Source: Fluviispira sanaruensis
Lineage (GTDB): Bacteria > Bdellovibrionota_B > Oligoflexia > Silvanigrellales > Silvanigrellaceae
Assembly: GCF_004295685.1 (NCBI RefSeq)
Contig: NZ_AP019368.1
Span: forward strand, 3,263,501-3,327,500
Direction of reading: 5' to 3'
DNA length: 64,000 nucleotides
Shown here: piece after piece, positions 18,517-28,450 of the stretch
Position numbering within the stretch: position 1 is the first letter of the stretch
How the letters are laid out: each line of letters starts with the position of its first letter
Notes under the pieces: generated by a model
Seen by the model: only the letters and a program-made list of their open reading frames with translations
Told to the model about the DNA's origin: nothing
Databases searched by the model: none
Translations under genes and position numbers: made by a program

Positions 18517-19875
18517 GTGAAACATAAAGTGATTTTTAAAAATAAGAAGTTTAGACCCTTCTCCAATGTGAGAAAAGCCCCCATATTCCTTGCGGCAAAA
18601 CAAGTCTGTTTAACTCTCCAAAAGAGTGGCTATGATGCTTATATTGTTGGTGGAGCCGTTAGAGATCTTCTCCTTAATCCCAACAAAATCCCAAAAGATA
18701 TTGACATAGCTACTTCGGCAAAACCTGAAGAAGTCAGAAACTTATTTAAAAACTCAATCTTTGTTGGACAGACATTTGGAGTGTGTCTCATCAATTTAAT
18801 GGGTCAGCACTTTGAAGTTACAAGTTTTCGCAAAGAAGGCAGATACTTAGACAAAAGAAGACCCGAAAATATTCAATTAGGCACTTTTAAAGATGACAGC
18901 AATCGACGCGATTTTACGATAAACAGCATATATTTTAATCCTTTGCAGCAATTCATAATTGACCCTCATTTAGGTATGATAGATCTCAAACAAAAACTCA
19001 TCCGCTGTGTTGGTTCAGCAGAAGATAGGTTGCAAGAAGACGCGTTAAGAATTCTTAGAATGATACGCTTTGCAGCTAATCTAAATTTTACTCTTGATAT
19101 TGTAAGCTTAACTGCAGCAAGAAATCATTCTGCGGGCCTCCTTGAATTGAGTAAAGAAAGGATTATTCTTGAGTTTCAAAAAGTAAAAAGAGGAAAATTC
19201 TATATATTTTGTGAACACCTAGAAAACATTATAGATCTAACAGAAATAATTTTTCCCAATGGAAGCTATAAATTCTCTAAATATAATTTGCACAGCAAGA
19301 ATCAGCTTGCAATAAGTAAACTAAAATTGGACACTCATTTACCATTTTTTAATTTATTAAAATTCTTTTTATTTAAAAACAGAGTGAATAAAGAATCTTT
19401 CTCAAATATTTTAACCGCGATTGATCAATGGCCAATCACATCAGAGGATAAGAAAATTTGCTCACTTTTTCTTAAATGTATTTTCTTTAAAGAACTTTAC
19501 AGCAAAGAGATTGATATAGAACTTTATGATTTTCTCTTTTATGAATTAATTACTCAGATTGACTTAATATCAAAGCAATCTTCACGTATTATTTTAATAA
19601 CTCTCTCTGTATTCATAAATGATAATTTACTGAAAGAAACTCTCTATAAAATGATCGATGGTATTTCAAAGAGCAACATTACGAGTATAAAGTCAAACGA
19701 TGTCGTATTACTCGTTGAAAATAGTCAATTAGATAAAAAATATATTTCAGTTATAATTAAATATATACAATACATTTACATAAAAAAAGGTCAAGCGCCA
19801 AAACTTGAAAATCTACTTCAATTTAAAGCGGACTTATTCAAAGAATACTTTGCTATCGGAAACATAAATGTCTAG
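18517..19875 (+). CDS. pcnB: Poly(A) polymerase I / CCA-adding-type nucleotidyltransferase
   Basis: 452 residues, close to PcnB length. The nucleotidyltransferase core shows GGAVRDLLL, the metal-binding DID (PKDIDIATSA), FEVTSFR, RRDFTINSIY and EDALRILRMIRF. The C-terminal half is Lys/Ile-rich and poorly conserved. The family adds A tails to RNA or CCA to tRNA; the overall length and RRDFTIN context suggest the PcnB type, but sequence alone does not settle this. The start is GTG 18517 with an ACGGA ribosome-binding site 7 nt upstream. It overlaps trmJ by 8 nt. Confidence 0.85.
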   Translation: MKHKVIFKNKKFRPFSNVRKAPIFLAAKQVCLTLQKSGYDAYIVGGAVRDLLLNPNKIPKDIDIATSAKPEEVRNLFKNSIFVGQTFGVCLINLMGQHFEVTSFRKEGRYLDKRRPENIQLGTFKDDSNRRDFTINSIYFNPLQQFIIDPHLGMIDLKQKLIRCVGSAEDRLQEDALRILRMIRFAANLNFTLDIVSLTAARNHSAGLLELSKERIILEFQKVKRGKFYIFCEHLENIIDLTEIIFPNGSYKFSKYNLHSKNQLAISKLKLDTHLPFFNLLKFFLFKNRVNKESFSNILTAIDQWPITSEDKKICSLFLKCIFFKELYSKEIDIELYDFLFYELITQIDLISKQSSRIILITLSVFINDNLLKETLYKMIDGISKSNITSIKSNDVVLLVENSQLDKKYISVIIKYIQYIYIKKGQAPKLENLLQFKADLFKEYFAIGNINV

Positions 19876-20632
19876 TGCCCTAAAAAAAAATAAAGAAACA
19901 AGTAAAAATTTTACCAAAAATATAAGTGTTGTCCTAGTTGAACCTGAACATCCAAACAATGTTGGAGCTGTAGCGCGGGCAATGAACAATATGGGTTTTA
20001 CAAAGCTAATTCTGATTAAACCTTGCGATTATTTAAGTGGAGGTAACGATGGTGCAAGGACATTAGCCATGCATTCACAAGATATCTTACAGTCGGCAAA
20101 AGTCTACTCAGATTTACGGAGCGCTCTCCTAGAGCAAAATTTTGTTATAGCCCTCACAAATCGAGTGCGTGGACAACATAAAATTTTAGAAAATAGCTGG
20201 AATTTAGAATATGTATTCAAGCAAATTCAAAACGAGAACAATATTGCTCTCGTCTTCGGAAGAGAATCTTCTGGTCTAACAAATTCAGAAGTGGATCTTT
20301 GTGATTTAATAATGACCATCCCGACCTTTGGCCAAAATACTTCATTAAATTTATCACAGGCTGTAATGGTAATATTATATGAAATCAGTAAACCATTAAA
20401 TAAACAGGAATCATTTCAAGAACAAAAAGTTATCTTAGCAACTTCGCGACATATCGAAAGTTTAAAACACAATTTATTTTCTGTTCTCGAAAGAATAGGG
20501 TACATAAAAATTGGCAATGAATCTAAAAGATGGAGTGTTTTTTCTAAATTGATCTCTGAAAAGTATCTAAGCGAGAAAGAGGTTAATATCCTGCAAGGTG
20601 TTCTTAATAAGATAAAAGAAAATATTAAATAA
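19868..20632 (+). CDS. trmJ: SpoU-family tRNA 2'-O-methyltransferase, TrmJ type
   Basis: 254 residues. SPOUT motif 1 is HPNNVGAVARAMNNMG, motif 2 LVFGRESSGLTNSE and motif 3 LNLSQAVMVILYE. The length and the C-terminal extension fit TrmJ, which methylates the ribose at tRNA position 32. The ATG lies within the 3' end of pcnB, an 8-nt overlap that implies translational coupling. The gene converges with the VOC gene, with only 5 nt between the two stops. Confidence 0.87.
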   Translation: MSSALKKNKETSKNFTKNISVVLVEPEHPNNVGAVARAMNNMGFTKLILIKPCDYLSGGNDGARTLAMHSQDILQSAKVYSDLRSALLEQNFVIALTNRVRGQHKILENSWNLEYVFKQIQNENNIALVFGRESSGLTNSEVDLCDLIMTIPTFGQNTSLNLSQAVMVILYEISKPLNKQESFQEQKVILATSRHIESLKHNLFSVLERIGYIKIGNESKRWSVFSKLISEKYLSEKEVNILQGVLNKIKENIK

Positions 20633-20637
20633 GACTC

Positions 20638-21417
20638 TTAAAATTTAACCCTCATATAATCCAAAATACAGCAATAAGCCTCTGAGCTTTTATTTTCACT
20701 CATAATAAAGTCAATACTCGTTAAAATATTATATGAAAAATAGCTTTTATATGAGCTCTCATTTATAAAACTCAAATTATAATTCAACGAATCACTCAAT
20801 TTATGATCATTGCCAAAATACTGAGTAAATTCGATATGACAATCCAAAAGCTCATTTGGGCTCAGCATAATACCATCAAAATTATCGTGATTTGAAAAAA
20901 AAGATATTTTATTCATACCATATCGATTAATAAACATCTCTTTTACATGATCAAGGGAGTGGGTTGGCATTGCAATACGAGCATTGTATACAAGCCCATA
21001 AGCTAAACTTTTAAACTTTTTTCGACAAAAAACGATTCTAAAGTTCTCGTCATCTGAAATAAGAAATGTTTTGCCGTTTTCATCCCAATAGGGATTAAAG
21101 GATTTGACGGTTGGAACCCCATTTTTTATCAATACTGAACAAATATTACTATAAATCATTTCATTTTCTAAGTAGAAAACTAAGACATTGTCATCATCAA
21201 GCTTAACAACGTCATTTTTCATATCGCTATTTTCAACAATAGTTATAAAAAGATCTTTGCTTAATTCACTGTTGTGAAAAACAATATTATAAGAGTTTTC
21301 ATAAATAATTTCAAAATCTAAAATTTGACAGAAGATATTTTTATACAAATTCATATTTTTTACCACCAAATCCAATGATAATGCTGATATATTTTTTAAA
21401 TCATATTTTTCATACAT
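20638..21417 (-). CDS. Tandem VOC (glyoxalase/bleomycin-resistance fold) protein
   Basis: 259 residues that read as two VOC modules. The first (about 8-135) begins SLDLVVKNMNLYKNIFCQI and ends in FLISDDENFRIVF. The second (about 145-255) contains RIAMPTHSLDHVKEMFINRY, FDGIMLSP and CHIEFTQ, resembling YycE-type VOC proteins (RIARPTxxL...YDGVML...YHLEFT). VOC folds serve as metal-dependent lyases, dioxygenases or drug-binding proteins, and the substrate is unknown here. Both modules are degenerate and AT-rich, so the first is less certain than the second. Confidence 0.62.
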   Translation of the reverse strand: MYEKYDLKNISALSLDLVVKNMNLYKNIFCQILDFEIIYENSYNIVFHNSELSKDLFITIVENSDMKNDVVKLDDDNVLVFYLENEMIYSNICSVLIKNGVPTVKSFNPYWDENGKTFLISDDENFRIVFCRKKFKSLAYGLVYNARIAMPTHSLDHVKEMFINRYGMNKISFFSNHDNFDGIMLSPNELLDCHIEFTQYFGNDHKLSDSLNYNLSFINESSYKSYFSYNILTSIDFIMSENKSSEAYCCILDYMRVKF

Positions 21418-21610
21418 AGCTTATACCTTTTCCAATAGGAAGATTTATTTACAATAATTCCTTAAAATTATTTATTACTAAAATTTTTTTTCTAAACAAT
21501 TTTATAATACTATCATTCATAAATTATTTCACAAAAAAACTCAAAATACAAAAAATGAATCCGAAAAAAGATCTTGTTATATAAAACATTAAAGGATGAC
21601 GAGAAAAACG

Positions 21611-23071
21611 ATGATTTTTAAAATGTCAGGAATTTATAAGATTTTTATCATTATAATCTCTATAAGTGTGTTTTTCCCAAAGTCAAATTTAGCTATTGCC
21701 AAAGAAGTAAATTTAAAGTTTAGCAATATTACAAATAAATCTCTTGGTGATTTCGATAGCATGAAACAAAGGCGTATGATCCGAATATTTATGCCTTATA
21801 GCAAAACTTTATACTATATTGACAAAGGAAAAGAAAGAGGCTTAAGCATAGAATTAGCTAGAGATTTTGAAGCATATATCAATAAAAAATATAAAAAAGA
21901 ACTTGGCAATAGACCTATCACAGTTTTCGTTATCCCAACTTCAATTGAATATCTTGTAGAGAATATCTTAACTGGCATGGGAGATATTGCAGCAGGAAAC
22001 TTAACATTTACGCGCGAAAGAGCAAAGCTCATCGATTTCGTAGGAGCAAAAGTGCAAAGAGGAAATACAGAGTATGTCGTCACAAATAAAAATGACCCTC
22101 CCATCACCTCTATTGAAGAGCTCTCTGGTAAAACAGTCAGTATTAGAAAACATACAAGCTATTATGATAGTCTTTTAAAACTCAATAAAAGTTTTCAAGA
22201 TGCTGGTAAACCTATTATGAAATTTCAATTTCTGCATGAAGACTTAGCAGATGAAGACAAATTAGAAATGCTCAATGCACGAATATTAAAAATCGTCATT
22301 GTTGATGATATTATTGCAAAAACTTGGGAAAAAGTATTACCTAACATTAGAGTAAATTACAATGCTTTTGTTCGTGATAAAGGAAAAAGTGGCTGGATGA
22401 TTCGAAAAAACAGCCCGTTACTTGATGCAGAACTTGAAGATTTTTTCTTACATTATGTAGAGAAAACCAATGTAAATGACGTTAGATATTTACAAACAAT
22501 AGAAAATTGGAGCAAATTTAAAAATAATATACAAGACACAGAAACCGAAAAATTTCAAAATATCCTGCAGATTTTTAAAAAGTATGGAGCAAAATATAGA
22601 TTTGATCCCCTCATGCTTTCTGCACAAGGTTACCAAGAGTCTAAACTCAATCAAAATGCAAGAAGTCCTGTTGGTGCAATTGGAGTTATGCAAGTCATGC
22701 CTGATACAGGTAAGCAAATGAAAGTTGGAGATATTACAAATATCGAAGCAAATATTCATGCAGGTACAAAGTATATGAACTTTTTAATGAAAACATACTT
22801 TAAAAATGCAAAATTTAATGATTATAATAGAATGCTATTTGCACTTGCAAGTTATAATGCGGGTGCAGGAAAAATATTAAAAATGAGAGAATTAACAGCT
22901 GCTTGTATGTGCGGATTAGATGAAAATAAATGGTTTAATAACGTCGAAATGATAACTGGAGAGCTGATAGGCCTCGAAACAACCACCTATGTCAGAAATA
23001 TTTTAAAATATTATGTCTCATATCAAATGATCAATGACAAGAAGAATAAAAAAAGAAAAGTCCTAAAATAA
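21611..23071 (+). CDS. MltF-like membrane-bound lytic transglycosylase
   Basis: 486 residues from ATG 21611; an upstream in-frame ATG at 21596 overlaps its own AAGG and is less likely. A signal or anchor segment (about 5-30) is followed by a solute-binding-protein-3-like domain (about 50-300, including GDIAAGNLTFTRERA). The SLT domain then follows, with catalytic Glu in YQESKLN (near residue 343), GAIGVMQVMPDTG and ASYNAGAGK. This two-domain order is that of MltF, which cleaves peptidoglycan in the periplasm and may be regulated by a ligand. No lipobox is apparent. The gene is monocistronic. Confidence 0.88.
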   Translation: MIFKMSGIYKIFIIIISISVFFPKSNLAIAKEVNLKFSNITNKSLGDFDSMKQRRMIRIFMPYSKTLYYIDKGKERGLSIELARDFEAYINKKYKKELGNRPITVFVIPTSIEYLVENILTGMGDIAAGNLTFTRERAKLIDFVGAKVQRGNTEYVVTNKNDPPITSIEELSGKTVSIRKHTSYYDSLLKLNKSFQDAGKPIMKFQFLHEDLADEDKLEMLNARILKIVIVDDIIAKTWEKVLPNIRVNYNAFVRDKGKSGWMIRKNSPLLDAELEDFFLHYVEKTNVNDVRYLQTIENWSKFKNNIQDTETEKFQNILQIFKKYGAKYRFDPLMLSAQGYQESKLNQNARSPVGAIGVMQVMPDTGKQMKVGDITNIEANIHAGTKYMNFLMKTYFKNAKFNDYNRMLFALASYNAGAGKILKMRELTAACMCGLDENKWFNNVEMITGELIGLETTTYVRNILKYYVSYQMINDKKNKKRKVLK

Positions 23072-23177
23072 TATATTGAACACAAATCCATTTTAACTAT
23101 AATAAATTCTAACGAAATAATATTAAAATCAATTAATAAATTCTATTAGATTTCACAAAAAGAATATTTAAACTCAC

Positions 23178-24788
23178 TTAAAATTGGACTATTTTTTCCA
23201 TTGCTGTTGGTGTCGTAGAGCGCACATGTCTGCGGGTTATTAATCCTTGTGAGACAAAGTTTAATAAATACCACTTACCACCCGCTTTACCGTTGGTTCC
23301 ACTGGCACCATCACCACCAAATGGTTGCATATTTACAATAGCCCCAGTTGTTTTTCTATTAACATAAAAATTACCTGCATATTGACTTAGAATGGGGATT
23401 GCCTTTTCGAGGAAAGTTTCATTTCGACTGATTACACTGCCTGTTAAACGATAATTGTGCAGTTCAATAATAGGAACAATTTCTTCGAATTTCTTGTAAG
23501 TTTTAATTGCAATGACGGGTCCAAATATTTCTTCGGAAAGAAGTTCATGTTTATCAGCATTAACTTCAATAATAGTAGGTGAAACATAAAATCCATTTTT
23601 CTTATCACAATTGCCACCGACTATAACTTTACAATTTTTATCATTTTTAGCACGCTCAATAAATGATGCAATTTTATCGTACTGACGCTCATTGATAACA
23701 GGCCCTACATCACATTTTTTTTCTACAGCATTACAAATATTTAATGCATTAGTTTCTTTAATAAGGATTTCTTTTAATTCTGGCCAAATATGTTCATCAA
23801 TAATTCCAACACTGTTTGCTGAACATTTTTGTCCACTGCGGCCAAAAGCTCCTTGCACAATACAGCGAGCTGTATCTAAGATATCTATTTCTTTATCTGC
23901 AACTAAAAAGTCTTTCCCACCTGTTTCTGCAACGTAACGAGGAAAGTTTTTTCTAGAATATTCAGAACTGTATAAATAATTACCAAATGCCTTTGCTGTT
24001 GCAAAACTACCTGTGAAATTGACCGCGGTTAATTCAGGGTGTGTCAATACTGTAGGAAGACAAGGCTTGCCATCACCCGAGATCATATTGATAACCCCAG
24101 GAGGAAAGCCAGCTTCATCGAGGGCTAGCATTAAAAGATATCCGCTCAAAACAGAATCATCGGATGGCTTCCAAACCACAGTATTCCCAGTTAATGCCAT
24201 CGACAAAGGCAAATTATAGCCAATTGCTTGTGGAAAATTAAAAGGAGAAACTGCGCAGGTAAAACCTTTTAACGGTCTAAGCTGCATTTGATTTGTTTCT
24301 CCCCAACCATCTCCCATTTGTTCCATTAATAATTCTGCATAATAATAATTATTAAAACGGACAAAGTCTAAAAGTTCTGCCCATTCTACATAAGTTTCAA
24401 ATGAATTATAGCCACATTCCACGCTTGATGTTGCACATAATTCATATTTCCATTTTACAAGAATGACTTCAAGATCACGAAATTTTTGAATCCGCGCCGA
24501 AGGCGACAACGCAGCCCAACTCATTTTGGCATTTAATGCTGCTTCGATTGCTTGTTGTGCATGGGAGGAGTCGGCTTGTTGATATGTTCCAATAGCTTCG
24601 CCATTTGAAGGATTTAAATTTTTGACTTTTTTTGTCGAATAAACTTTTTTCCCATTAATGATCATTGGAATGTCTAAATTTTTTGGAACTTTCTGAACTG
24701 CTTCAGAATACTTTTCCCATTCTGCAGCAATATCTTTAGGATTGATTATAATTTCATTATTTGGAACTTTAATTGATAATTTATGCAT
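23178..24788 (-). CDS. Aldehyde dehydrogenase, 1-pyrroline-5-carboxylate dehydrogenase type
   Basis: 536 residues from ATG 24788, which has GGAGGG upstream; the frame is open a further 16 codons to 24836. Catalytic residues are Glu in VAETGGKD and Cys in SGQKCSA. The SPFNFPQAIGYNL and NFTGS segments and the C-terminal GASGTNGKAGG match the P5C dehydrogenase branch (PruA/ALDH4), which oxidises glutamate semialdehyde to glutamate with NAD+. No PutA proline dehydrogenase domain is attached. The gene follows the KamA-like gene by 127 nt on the same strand, so a role with that enzyme is possible. Confidence 0.85.
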   Translation of the reverse strand: MHKLSIKVPNNEIIINPKDIAAEWEKYSEAVQKVPKNLDIPMIINGKKVYSTKKVKNLNPSNGEAIGTYQQADSSHAQQAIEAALNAKMSWAALSPSARIQKFRDLEVILVKWKYELCATSSVECGYNSFETYVEWAELLDFVRFNNYYYAELLMEQMGDGWGETNQMQLRPLKGFTCAVSPFNFPQAIGYNLPLSMALTGNTVVWKPSDDSVLSGYLLMLALDEAGFPPGVINMISGDGKPCLPTVLTHPELTAVNFTGSFATAKAFGNYLYSSEYSRKNFPRYVAETGGKDFLVADKEIDILDTARCIVQGAFGRSGQKCSANSVGIIDEHIWPELKEILIKETNALNICNAVEKKCDVGPVINERQYDKIASFIERAKNDKNCKVIVGGNCDKKNGFYVSPTIIEVNADKHELLSEEIFGPVIAIKTYKKFEEIVPIIELHNYRLTGSVISRNETFLEKAIPILSQYAGNFYVNRKTTGAIVNMQPFGGDGASGTNGKAGGKWYLLNFVSQGLITRRHVRSTTPTAMEKIVQF

Positions 24789-24915
24789 ACTAGAATTACC
24801 CTCCGAACAAAACAGAAGTGAAAAAAGATTTCTCATCAGTTTACATATTACAGGACAAAGGAATTAACAAGGAGGATGAAATGCTCTTGAATTTACAATA
24901 ATAATATTTAGTTTT

Positions 24916-26145
24916 TTAATTATTTTTTGCAAAAATTCTTTCTGCATCGGGAAAGCACAATTCAGGAAGAGGTCTTTCAGAAATATAACCATTTAAAGGA
25001 CTTGGCTCTGCCCAAGGTATTTTATTCAATTGTTCCACAATAACATTTTCACCTTCTCTTGCTAAAACATGATTTGGTGAAAGAGGAATTTTACCTGTTG
25101 GAGTGTCTAAAACATATTGTGGATTGGCAAAACCAGTGGTAGATCCTCTTAAGCCTCTCATTATATCAAGACCTTTTTCTATAGGTATACGAAGGTGTTC
25201 AGATCCCTCAACGATTTGTGGATGATAAATATAATATGGTCTTGCTCTCAAACGAACAAGGCCATTCACCAGCGCACGCATTTTTTCTACAGAATCATTA
25301 ATGTCTTTTAAAAATACGGATTGATTACCAACCGGAATTCCTCTTCTTAGCAACGTGTCAATGGCACTCGCAGCTTCTGGTGTTAATTCCTGCACAGAAT
25401 TAAAGTGAGTATTTATCCAAATGGGATGATATTTTGCAAGCATATCTGCAAACTCTTCTGTGATCCGATAAGGTAATGAAACGGGGGTTCTTGTTCCAAA
25501 TCTTATTATTTCAACATGTGGTATTTCGCGCAACCTTTTTAATAAATTTTCAATCGTTGTATCATGCCCAATAAAAGGATCTCCTCCTGTTATAAGCACG
25601 TCACGAATATTTTTATTCGATGAAATATATTCTATACCTTTATCAATAATTTTTGGATTAAAATGTAATCCTTCTTCCCCATCACGACGTTTCCGAAAGC
25701 AATAGCGACAATAAACAGGACAAAGTTGAGCGACACACCAAGCAATCCGATCTTTATAAACATGCACAACTTCTTTTACAGGTGAGTTCATCACTTCATT
25801 GAGAGGATCAGGCACTCCATATTTGTCTTTTAACTCTTCCATCCTTGGCATCAATTGCAATCGAACGGGATCAAATTCGTTGGCAAAGTCCATAAGAGCA
25901 ATGGCATAGGGGCTAATGCCCGCATGAAATTTATCTTTTAATTCTAGAAAGGCTATTTTTTCATTTTCAGATATTTTAAGAATATTGACTAGATCTTCGG
26001 CAGATTGAACTTGATTTTTCATCTGCCAACGCCAATTTGTAAAGTTTTCTTCAGAAACTCCAAAAAGTTTAGCTCCAATTCGTGAAATATTCTTTTTATT
26101 TGATGCAGTGTTGTTGTGAAGTTCGTTCGGAGTTACAAAAGGCAT
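24916..26145 (-). CDS. KamA-family radical SAM aminomutase (lysine 2,3-aminomutase-like)
   Basis: 409 residues. The radical SAM cluster is C142-x3-C146-x2-C149 (CPVYCRYC). The N-terminal NWRWQMKNQ and central TGGDPF are family signatures, and the PLP-binding lysine is expected at K352 (TPTGKIPLSPN). The two acidic residues that bind the lysine substrate in clostridial KamA (D293 and D330, from memory) align with Gln310 (YIYHPQIVEG) and Asp347 (VLDTP), so the substrate may not be lysine. The EpmB branch is shorter. The gene is divergent from lolC/E and precedes the P5CDH-like gene. Confidence 0.88.
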   Translation of the reverse strand: MPFVTPNELHNNTASNKKNISRIGAKLFGVSEENFTNWRWQMKNQVQSAEDLVNILKISENEKIAFLELKDKFHAGISPYAIALMDFANEFDPVRLQLMPRMEELKDKYGVPDPLNEVMNSPVKEVVHVYKDRIAWCVAQLCPVYCRYCFRKRRDGEEGLHFNPKIIDKGIEYISSNKNIRDVLITGGDPFIGHDTTIENLLKRLREIPHVEIIRFGTRTPVSLPYRITEEFADMLAKYHPIWINTHFNSVQELTPEAASAIDTLLRRGIPVGNQSVFLKDINDSVEKMRALVNGLVRLRARPYYIYHPQIVEGSEHLRIPIEKGLDIMRGLRGSTTGFANPQYVLDTPTGKIPLSPNHVLAREGENVIVEQLNKIPWAEPSPLNGYISERPLPELCFPDAERIFAKNN

Positions 26146-26332
26146 ACTTAATTTCTTTCCTATATATCTAAAATAGAAGCCTTATCAGTGATAATTTGAA
26201 ACAAAAAATAAGAAGATAAAAATAACTTCTTCTCCTTTTTAGTGCTTCCATCTTGTACACTATTGCCGAACCTTGTAAACACATATTGATGTTCATTCGC
26301 TATCCTCATAGCACTTTTTTTAGGGAAATAGA

Positions 26333-27622
26333 ATGACTGCAAATTCAAAAGCAATACGTTTTTTACTCCATCGCTATCTCATATCTTCTTGGGCAAGTAA
26401 GTCGCGCAGAAGCGCTTCGGCAATAGGAGTCCTGCTGCCCGTTCTCGGTGTTGCAATCGGTGTTTTTGCCTTTACCGTCGTCTTGAGCGTTATGGGAGGG
26501 TTTGTTACAAACATAAAATCTCATCTCCTAAACATGCAAGCACACATTGAAGTCGTTTCAAGTGAAAGAGCTAAACAAATTCCAGAAAATACTGAACTTA
26601 TGGAAAAAATTCGTTCTCTATCTGACGAAATAGTTGCCATCTCGCCCTATCAAAGCGGAGATGTTATTCTGCAGTCAGGATCTCGTGGCGCAATGGCACG
26701 ATTAGAAGGAATAGATCCGACACAAGCAGAAGGAACTCTAAATCTGCAAAAGTATATTTCTGATGATATTACATTAAATATTTTAAATAGAAAATTACCC
26801 GCTGAAAATATCACAAAATCGGATCTATTTCCAACGGTTATCTTAACTCTTGATCTTATGAATCAATTAGGCCTTCATGTTGGTGACAGTTTAACTTTAG
26901 TTTCCACTGTCCCAGATGATGGTATTGGTGGGTTTGCTCCGACTCAATTTCCTGTTGTCATTGCGGGTTATATCAATTCAGGTCACTTTTCTTTTAATCA
27001 AAAAAGAGTTTTCACTTCACTTAAAACTGCTAATCTTTTTTTTCAAAATGATAAATCTTGGCTTGGTCTTCAGTTAAAATTAAATAAGCCACTTGAAGCC
27101 GAGCATATTGCAAAAGTTCTAGATAAAACTTTATTGCCACAAGGGCTTCGCAGCAAACCATGGACAGAGTCAAATAGCGCTTTACTAAAAGTGCTTACAT
27201 TGGAAAGATTTGGTATGAGTTTTGTCATGCTTATGATCATTCTAGTCAGTTGCTTTAGCATTTCCATTTCTCTTCTCCTCACAATCCGGAGAAAATCAAA
27301 TGAAATGGCGATTTTAAGAAGTTTAGGCTTTGAACAATCAGATTTAAGCAAACTCTTTCTTTGGCAAGGATTCCTCATCGGATTTGCGGGCGTCCTGCTT
27401 GGGCTTTTACTCGGGGGCATTGCTCTTTATTTTATTCATAATTATCAAATTCCTTTTATTACAACATCTTATTCTAGCAAACCTTTACCTGTTCTCATTG
27501 ATATTTATGAGATCATTTTCATTTCTCTAGGGAGTATTCTTTTGGCTATGCTTGCCGCTGTTTGGCCCGCAATTGAAGTGAGAAATCTTGATGTGATTGA
27601 AGTTCTTTCAGTGAGAAATTAA
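26333..27622 (+). CDS. LolC/LolE-type lipoprotein-releasing ABC transporter permease
   Basis: 429 residues. A short cytoplasmic N-terminus precedes a transmembrane helix (about 33-57), a large periplasmic domain (about 60-280), then three helices (about 283-310, 335-365, 385-412) of the FtsX/MacB type. LolC and LolE resemble each other, and only one permease gene is present here, so a homodimer or LolF-like arrangement is likely. It extracts lipoproteins from the inner membrane for LolA. The start has AGGGA 7 nt upstream. lolD begins 17 nt downstream. Confidence 0.9.
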   Translation: MTANSKAIRFLLHRYLISSWASKSRRSASAIGVLLPVLGVAIGVFAFTVVLSVMGGFVTNIKSHLLNMQAHIEVVSSERAKQIPENTELMEKIRSLSDEIVAISPYQSGDVILQSGSRGAMARLEGIDPTQAEGTLNLQKYISDDITLNILNRKLPAENITKSDLFPTVILTLDLMNQLGLHVGDSLTLVSTVPDDGIGGFAPTQFPVVIAGYINSGHFSFNQKRVFTSLKTANLFFQNDKSWLGLQLKLNKPLEAEHIAKVLDKTLLPQGLRSKPWTESNSALLKVLTLERFGMSFVMLMIILVSCFSISISLLLTIRRKSNEMAILRSLGFEQSDLSKLFLWQGFLIGFAGVLLGLLLGGIALYFIHNYQIPFITTSYSSKPLPVLIDIYEIIFISLGSILLAMLAAVWPAIEVRNLDVIEVLSVRN

Positions 27623-27639
27623 TTTTTATTGGAGCAAAA

Positions 27640-28326
27640 GTGATAGCAGTTCAAGTAGAAAGCTTACGTAAAAGCTACCAAGTAGGAGAGGGTGTTCTCA
27701 ATGCACTTGCAGGTGTTTCTTTTAAAATTCATAAAGGAGAAGTTGTTGCTGTTGTTGGAGAAAGCGGATCCGGCAAAAGCACACTCTTACATATTTTAGG
27801 AACTTTAGACTCACCTACTTCGGGAAAAATATTAATTGACGGGAAAAACCCATTTGAGAAAAAAGACAAATCAGTTAGCACTTTCCGTAATTTACATATT
27901 GGTTTTGTCTTTCAGCATAACAATTTACTACCAGAATTCAATGCACTTGAAAACACAATGATGCCCGGTTTAATTGCTGGTTTCTCAGAAAAAAAAGTAA
28001 GAGAAAAAGCCAAAGTTCTCCTTGATAAAGTTGGATTAGCAAAAAGAGAATCACATTTCCCAAGTCAATTGAGTGGTGGTGAACAACAGAGAGTGGCTAT
28101 AGCACGCTCACTCATTAATGACCCTATTCTTTTACTTGCAGATGAACCTTCTGGAAACTTAGATTCAAAAAATGCTTCACATATTCATGCACTTTTTAAA
28201 GAAATAAATCTAAGTTTAAAATCGACCGTTTTAGTCGTGACACATAATAAAGAATTTGCTGCTTCTCTGCCACGTCGAATTAGCTTACGCGATGGCCTAA
28301 TCCTTTCTGATGAACAAAGTAGCTAA
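27640..28326 (+). CDS. lolD: Lipoprotein-releasing ABC transporter ATPase LolD
   Basis: 228 residues. Walker A is GESGSGKST, the Q-loop region is FVFQHNNLLPEF, the signature is LSGGEQQR and Walker B LLADEPSGNLD. The FQxxxLLPEF and GNLD segments are typical of the LolD/MacB group. The start is GTG 27640 with GGAG 5 nt upstream; no ATG fits. It follows the permease gene by 17 nt and energises lipoprotein sorting. A 124-nt gap separates it from bamA. Confidence 0.93.
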   Translation: MIAVQVESLRKSYQVGEGVLNALAGVSFKIHKGEVVAVVGESGSGKSTLLHILGTLDSPTSGKILIDGKNPFEKKDKSVSTFRNLHIGFVFQHNNLLPEFNALENTMMPGLIAGFSEKKVREKAKVLLDKVGLAKRESHFPSQLSGGEQQRVAIARSLINDPILLLADEPSGNLDSKNASHIHALFKEINLSLKSTVLVVTHNKEFAASLPRRISLRDGLILSDEQSS

Positions 28327-28450
28327 CTCAGCATATTGCCTCAATCTGAACTTATGTGCAGCAAGTCATAGTTTGCAAAATAAACCTAGATGGTGAATAG
28401 TGCAGCTTCGTTGAACTCTTTTCCGTCTTGTTGATGCGAGTATTATAGAA

